Source of the DNA: Linepithema humile
Lineage: Eukaryota > Arthropoda > Insecta > Hymenoptera > Formicidae
Reading direction: 5' to 3'
Length of the DNA stretch: 64,000 bases
Assembly (NCBI RefSeq): GCF_040581485.1
Contig: NC_090129.1
Span: forward strand, 12,845,501-12,909,500
Shown: one piece after another, positions 58,383 through 64,000 of the stretch
How the letters are laid out: each line of letters opens with the position of its first letter
Position numbering within the stretch: the first letter of the stretch is position 1
Notes under the pieces: model-generated
Database searches by the model: none
The model's input: only the letters and a program-made list of their open reading frames with translations
What the model was told of the DNA's origin: nothing
Program-made: the position numbers and the translations under genes

Positions 58383-59345
58383 TATTTATAAATTAACTAC
58401 TATTAGTAAAGAAACAGAACTACAGAAAAAAATAATATAAAATTAATTTAAAAAATATAAAATATAAAATATAAAAAAATATAAAATAAATAAAATAAAA
58501 AAAAAAAAAAATAAAATTTTTAAAAACGTAAAAAAAAAGAAAAGAAAAAAACGGGATCTACTACTTGACACGTCCTCGCCGTGATCCTGGATTCGACTGA
58601 GATCAAGTATTTAATTCTAATTTAATCTAACTTTGAACTTGATAAGAGAAAATAATGGCAAAGTGAAAATTAATACATTCAAGGATGTAGTCACTTTTTT
58701 AAGAGATAATCTATGGCTAGTGGGATGGGGGAGGTTGGGGGGGAGAGAATTTCCTATTATCTTCTATTTTTAAAAAAATATTGATTCTGTGCACAAAATG
58801 CATAAGATATAAATGATGTATTTCTTTAGAAGCTACAACTTTTACTAGAAATATTTCTTTGTTACAGCAATATTTTTGAAAATAATGTTAAATAAAACGA
58901 TAATTGTTTAGTTTTTTTTAAGTTTTGACTTTGAAAATGACCTTGTCGCCAATTGGCATAGTTATATTCGTAATAAGCGCGCAAAAATACAATAAAAAGG
59001 CATAGTTTGCAGCAAATCGGAGATGTAGGCTTTTCGGAACTTTATCCAATATTTTTATATTGACCTTGACAAAGTTTTTCAACGTTATTTCAAGATCAAA
59101 TAAATATTATCATCTTTTTTCTCTCTTGAAATCCTACAACTTTTGTTCATTACACTTTTTCATACTTCCTTAATTTCCGAGATATTTATCTGGGGCATTT
59201 AAAATGCATCCTGTAGATATTTGAAGGCGATATATTTTACTTGTTCAAATTCATTGCGGCGTTGTCCTAGATTTTCACAAACATGAACATAACTAGTTAA
59301 GCTAATGAATAAAATATATTTAATGTACGATTAAGCCTTGTAGAT
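58383..59345. other. Unassigned DNA, probable 3' flank of a transposon
   Basis: A-rich tract to 58550, then non-coding sequence with words such as GACTTTGAAAATGACCTTG and TATTGACCTTGACAAAG, the style of transposon non-coding ends. A G-rich run lies near 58727-58747. No gene. Confidence 0.35.
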
Positions 59346-59527
59346 AGGGTCGGAGACTTCCTATCACTTGGGGTGTGGAATTCCAAGTACAAATGGGGAG
59401 GGGGGGGGGAGCAAAAAATTTTGCAGATTTGTGCGTATATATGTAGACTACATGTATTTTTTATATATTATAATTAACATTTATTAAATACTATATGTAT
59501 ATATGTAAATCTTATTTAAATCTGTTA
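59346..59527 (-). mobile_element. 3' end and 3'-untranslated region of a hAT element
   Basis: TAGGGTCGGAGACTTCC at 59346 resembles the CAGGGTCGGAGAC end at 33074 and sits in the expected place, 180 bases after the hAT stop codon on the minus strand. A poly-G run lies at 59399-59409. Confidence 0.6.
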
Positions 59528-59791
59528 TTATCGCGTCTCGTGTGATGTCGCAAAAATACTTGCTCTGAGCGTATTTCTTGATATGAATTTATTCATGAGG
59601 GTTTCAAGATCTAAATTTGAGGCATCATCCTTATGAACATGCAATATTGCAACACTATTAAGCCGCCTTTGCCCCATTGAATTGCGCAAGTATGTCTTAA
59701 GACGTCGCATGGCTAAAAAAGAGCGCTCACATGTACACGTACCGGCACGAATGGTGTCCCTCGCCGGCAACGGTATACGTGTGTGAAACAA
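59528..59791 (-). pseudogene. hAT transposase C-terminal dimerisation domain fragment
   Basis: The minus-strand frame codes TCTCERSFLAMRRLKTYLRN, SMGQRRLNSVAILHVHKD and DLETLMNKFISRNTLRASIF, the hAT C-terminal dimerisation block of ZMYM1-like transposases, ending at a natural stop. Coding similarity begins near residue 15 (T-x-T-C-E-R-S-F), and upstream sequence is unrelated. Only the last exon or a broken 3' part remains. It could be the missing half of the hAT at 49963-51498 moved by rearrangement, or another copy. Confidence 0.85.
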
Positions 59792-61507
59792 CCGAAGGCG
59801 TCACACGCATTCACACAAACGCGTATTTGACGTGTCGCTTGAAGCGAGGAGCACAGCGAGCAGCAAGGGGAAAAGTAGTAGGGGATATTTTCATCTTGCA
59901 TCCTTAGCGCAAATCGGACGATCGAGAGAGAAAGCATTACAAGACGTGATGTCAAGTTAGTGGTGTCCCTATAGCTGTCTTCCTCATGCGACCGTCTAAT
60001 GAAGGAAGTGCGAACGAGACAGTTAGAGCAGCTCGGTGTCCCTATCGATGTCTCGTTCGCTTTAACATATGTGTCGTGCTTTTCTTTCTTTCCTTTAAGA
60101 AACGTAGCTGAGCCGCGCGTGCACCGACCGCCGGCATTCATTCTATTAATGGTATTATATCATATAAAGAGGCTTAATTTAATGAAGAATAGAAATTTGT
60201 ATTGAAATGTTTAATTATACGAATATAAGAATTGTTTGCTTCCGTAACAAAAATACACGCTCGTCCTGATTAATTATTGATTCATTTATGATTGCGTAAT
60301 TAATAACTTCTTTATTATAAGCAAAATTAGTAATAATGGAACAGGATAAGTTGCTAGGACATACTATCTCCAATAAATGTTCAAATATAAGATTTATTCG
60401 AAAATATATATATCATAGAAAAATTGCTTGGTTGCGCGGGAGATATTCTAGACATCCAGTCAGCACAGTTTGTTTCAAGTGGAGGTCTCTTTCCGAGATA
60501 TGATCACTTCTACTTTTTGAAAGCCGAACCATGGTTTTTTCTAAGTTAATTCCTTTCATCGTTTTGCGTAGAAAAATAATTAAGTTAGAAGTGAATTCTT
60601 TACGAGGTATTTTGCATCTTACCCTAATCTTTTTAGCCTGTGACGTGACATTTTTGAGGTCCGTCACAAGGGCGAGAAAGGAGGGAATCCGGGGCCTGAT
60701 CGAGGAGGAAAATTTGAGGTCGGAAACCCCACCGCGGGGGGCGACGACCTCTCCCTCTTAATTCTCTTTTTGAGCGTTGTAGCGAATTGCGCGAGTCGTA
60801 ATGAGTGGCCAAACTCCCATTTTGTGACTGAGGTGGAGCAGCCTTCGTGGGACCTGCGAGGGACTCTGCAGACGGGACGACGGAGGCCCGGACGGCGAGC
60901 AGACAGATCCGGAACAAGGTCAAGTAAAAATCCCCTTGCCTATACAATTAGACTCCAGACACAGTCGCTACCGCAGATCCAGTTTCAGATTCGGAGCATA
61001 TCGAGGCCGGTGGACGCACCGAGAAAAATTACGCCCGAGAGGGAAGCGCGCTCTCACACGCCGGAGTGGAGTACCCGAAAAAGGAGCTGCCGTAACGAGC
61101 CAGAAAAGGAGAATCAGGTCGGAACCTGGCCAGTTCCCGCCGATTCAAAGAAGGTTCGGATCCGGAAACGGAAAAGGCCGCGAAGGGCGTTAACGGTAGC
61201 TGCCAGAAGAGAGAAACCGGGGTCACCTCGGAAAAGCGTCACCGAGGGCCGATATATCGAGGAGCGACGCGAGGATCAAGACCACTAGATAACATCGAAG
61301 GATCAAGAATCGCTAATCGATAGCGAGGATCTACATGCGCAGGACGATGCGCGGAATGTCGCCGCTGTCCGGCGAGCCTCGCTGTCGTCACTGTTCGGCG
61401 AGTCGGCAACCTGAGCGGAATCTTGAGGACCACAACGGGCGTACCGACGATTTGTAAGGCCACCACTTCGACTTCGCGGTAAGAGCGGTATCAGTAGGCG
61501 GCTCGAG
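59792..61507. other. Unassigned DNA, GC-rich from 60660
   Basis: 59792-60650 shows nothing recognisable. 60660-61500 is GC-rich with a long Arg-rich frame (60770-61288, 172 codons, RKRKRPRRAL) that has no domain I know. It may be the leader or an end of the element that forms palindrome B. Treat frames as unsupported. Confidence 0.3.
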
Positions 61508-64000
61508 CCTCGCGGAAATAAGAACCCGCATATTTTACGTAAGGGGTATTGTATGTACCGAGATGTCTTGCGGTATCATGCGAGGTTAGATTTAGGCCGA
61601 GCCCCGCTGACTACCGCTGCTTTAGAATAAGATTCCACCATGCTCTTCCCCTCGGGGCTGCCGAGCCGACGGTCGTTTTGCGTTGAATAATGTCCTTTTA
61701 TGAGTAATAATTTCGCGTCTATTCATGTATTTACGTACCGAGCGTAAAAATATTTTTGGAGTTAGCCTGTCGCGTATCTCTCGCCTCGGCCTTCTGTCGA
61801 GCGTTTCCAATAAGAACTGTTAAGAACCGTATAGAGAAAGAATTCGCGTTGTATGCTAACTTGATATTGAGAGGGATTAAAGTAGAGTGAATCGTAACGA
61901 CCGTACCTAATGAGATTGTTAAACTTGTACGCCAAACATCTTATACCGTGTGAGACTGAATTACGCGGGTTTCCGCGAGCCGAACATCCAAAATTATAAC
62001 GCCTTTCACAGAGATAATTTATGTCTCCGCTCCGCGAGATTGTTAAGACGCCTATCACCCGGTGTCAACCTCACTTAATCTACTTGTTATAATTATATGT
62101 TATTTGTTACCAAACTTTAATGTGTTCTCAATAATTGCCTTATTTCAGACTCCTCTCTCCAAGTCTTTATTTTGTATCTCTCAAGAACCTCGCCTTTCTG
62201 CCATTTGGAGAGCGGGCTAGTCGCGCTTATCGCCGTTGCATTATTAAAGATATTGGTTCTAACCAGTGATGCAAGATCGAGCATCCTGCATCAAGCACCA
62301 CATGAGGGGAAGAGCCCCCACCATGGCGGCACCACACAAGCGAGCATCGCTAACGTCACGTGTCCGTGTGCGTTCGCCGTTCCAATAGCGTATGAGGGAG
62401 CTTTCCATCTAGGAGACACAGATCGACACTGTGTGACACGGTCAAACACCGTACTTGGATACTTGATGGAATGCGTTTAGTTCTAAACTAGACTGCTAGA
62501 GTCTGCTTATGTCTTCCCATGATATCTAGTAAGTTCATTTAATTGAAAAATTGGCGTACCAACATACATACCAACATTATTTGTTTCTTTCATAGACTGA
62601 TTTGCAGTTAACATTTTTTTATTACAATAAAATTTGCTCTATAAACTCAACAAATTCAATTAATTTAACTCAAGCAATACAAGACAGCGTTGAGTTGTCA
62701 TAAATCATAAAGATTCTAGATGGTTATGTCTATCTCATTTTTCGGTCCTAGTGAAACTAACTCGAACTTGAATTATCGTAAACACCCACAGAGTCTAGTT
62801 CATGGCTGCCAATTTTTGGGATGGTATTCTAGAGAATTTTCATTTTATCCATCTGCAAAATATATTTATACTCATCGCAATCGTAAACAATAATTAATGA
62901 TGGTTATGTTTGATTTGAACGTACTTTAAATATGCCAATATGCTCTTGGTACGCCAATTTTTCAATTAAATGAACTTACTAGATATCATGGGAAGACATA
63001 AGCAGACTCTAGCAGTCTAGTTTAGAACTAAACGCATTCCATCAAGTATCCAAGTACGGTGTTTGACCGTGTCACACAGTGTCGATCTGTGTCTCCTAGA
63101 TGGAAAGCTCCCTCATACGCTATTGGAACGGCGAACGCACACGGACACGTGACGTTAGCGATGCTCGCTTGTGTGGTGCCGCCATGGTGGGGGCTCTTCC
63201 CCTCATGTGGTGCTTGATGCAGGATGCTCGATCTTGCATCACTGGTTAGAACCAATATCTTTAATAATGCAACGGCGATAAGCGCGACTAGCCCGCTCTC
63301 CAAATGGCAGAAAGGCGAGGTTCTTGAGAGATACAAAATAAAGACTTGGAGAGAGGAGTCTGAAATAAGGCAATTATTGAGAACACATTAAAGTTTGGTA
63401 ACAAATAACATATAATTATAACAAGTAGATTAAGTGAGGTTGACACCGGGTGATAGGCGTCTTAACAATCTCGCGGAGCGGAGACATAAATTATCTCTGT
63501 GAAAGGCGTTATAATTTTGGATGTTCGGCTCGCGGAAACCCGCGTAATTCAGTCTCACACGGTATAAGATGTTTGGCGTACAAGTTTAACAATCTCATTA
63601 GGTACGGTCGTTACGATTCACTCTACTTTAATCCCTCTCAATATCAAGTTAGCATACAACGCGAATTCTTTCTCTATACGGTTCTTAACAGTTCTTATTG
63701 GAAACGCTCGACAGAAGGCCGAGGCGAGAGATACGCGACAGGCTAACTCCAAAAATATTTTTACGCTCGGTACGTAAATACATGAATAGACGCGAAATTA
63801 TTACTCATAAAAGGACATTATTCAACGCAAAACGACCGTCGGCTCGGCAGCCCCGAGGGGAAGAGCATGGTGGAATCTTATTCTAAAGCAGCGGTAGTCA
63901 GCGGGGCCCGGCCTAAATCTAACCTCGCATGATACCGCAAGACATCTCGGTACATACAATACCCCTTACGTAAAATATGCGGGTTCTTATTTCCGCGAGG
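61508..64000. repeat. Giant palindrome B (at least 1055-bp arms, 383-base spacer)
   Basis: 61508-62562 and 62946-64000 are reverse complements (paired positions sum to 125508). One mismatch was seen (A at 61600 against C at 63908). The arm reaches the last base of the window, so it may be longer. Frames in the arms (98, 102 and 62 codons, each in both arms) are identical, but I recognise no domain. The GC level and the run of words ending TTGTATCTCTCAAG near 62185 are reminiscent of an LTR, but no ends are visible. Confidence 0.95.

Noticed and set aside
60770..61288. Arg-rich 172-codon frame
   Set aside because: GC-rich DNA readily gives long open frames; both strands are open here and no motif is present.
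62172..62480. 102-codon frame found in both arms of palindrome B
   Set aside because: Duplication follows from the palindrome; no recognisable domain or start context, so it is not called a gene.

Overview
The window looks like a piece of an insect nuclear genome, most likely a hymenopteran and quite possibly an ant. It is AT-rich, has spliced eukaryotic reading frames, and is packed with insect-type transposons: BEL/Pao, DIRS, RNase H-bearing LINE, Tc1/mariner, PIF/Harbinger, P, Transib and hAT. The BEL element is primed by a site that matches tRNA-Tyr. I see no convincing intact host gene. One short candidate first exon (28607-28704, minus strand) may be host sequence. Species assignment is inference from element families only.

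Layout. 1-2892: a giant near-perfect palindrome holding two opposed copies of a Tc1/mariner-superfamily transposase. 2893-3669: an LTR-like piece with about ten short hairpins. 3670-9360: microsatellites and small inverted or dispersed repeats. 9365-9729: a solo LTR. 9889-13020: a long-inverted-repeat element split by a 5'-truncated LINE. 13341-22994: a BEL/Pao retrotransposon, itself split by a foldback element (14954-17252) that is split in turn by a solo LTR (15846-17079). 23165-26179: another palindromic element carrying a solo LTR. 26182-27121: a Harbinger-like remnant with a MADF frame. 27122-33510: mariner, hAT-end and MITE fragments in otherwise featureless DNA.

33514-49174 is the most interesting stretch. 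A two-gene PIF/Harbinger element (spliced HARBI1-type transposase on plus, six-exon Myb/SANT-like gene on minus) is interrupted near its left end by a 10.7-kb unit. That unit has 784-bp terminal inverted repeats and a 7-bp target duplication. It contains a spliced THAP/P-element transposase and a second, unusual spliced frame (Thr/Ala repeats, then an Arg/Gly tail). Two small palindromic MITEs with the Harbinger ends sit inside the same nest.

49963-51498: 5' half of a hAT (TTF zinc finger) gene, cut off by a DIRS-type tyrosine-recombinase retrotransposon (51524-56206). 57126-58382: a 5'-truncated Transib (RAG1-like) transposase. 59346-59791: the 3' end of a hAT element on the minus strand. 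61508-64000: a second giant palindrome with one seen mismatch, reaching the window edge.

Most coding regions carry stops or frameshifts. The nest can be read as a relative time series, because each insertion keeps its target-site duplication. Base-level identity was checked by eye at ends and samples, not over every position.
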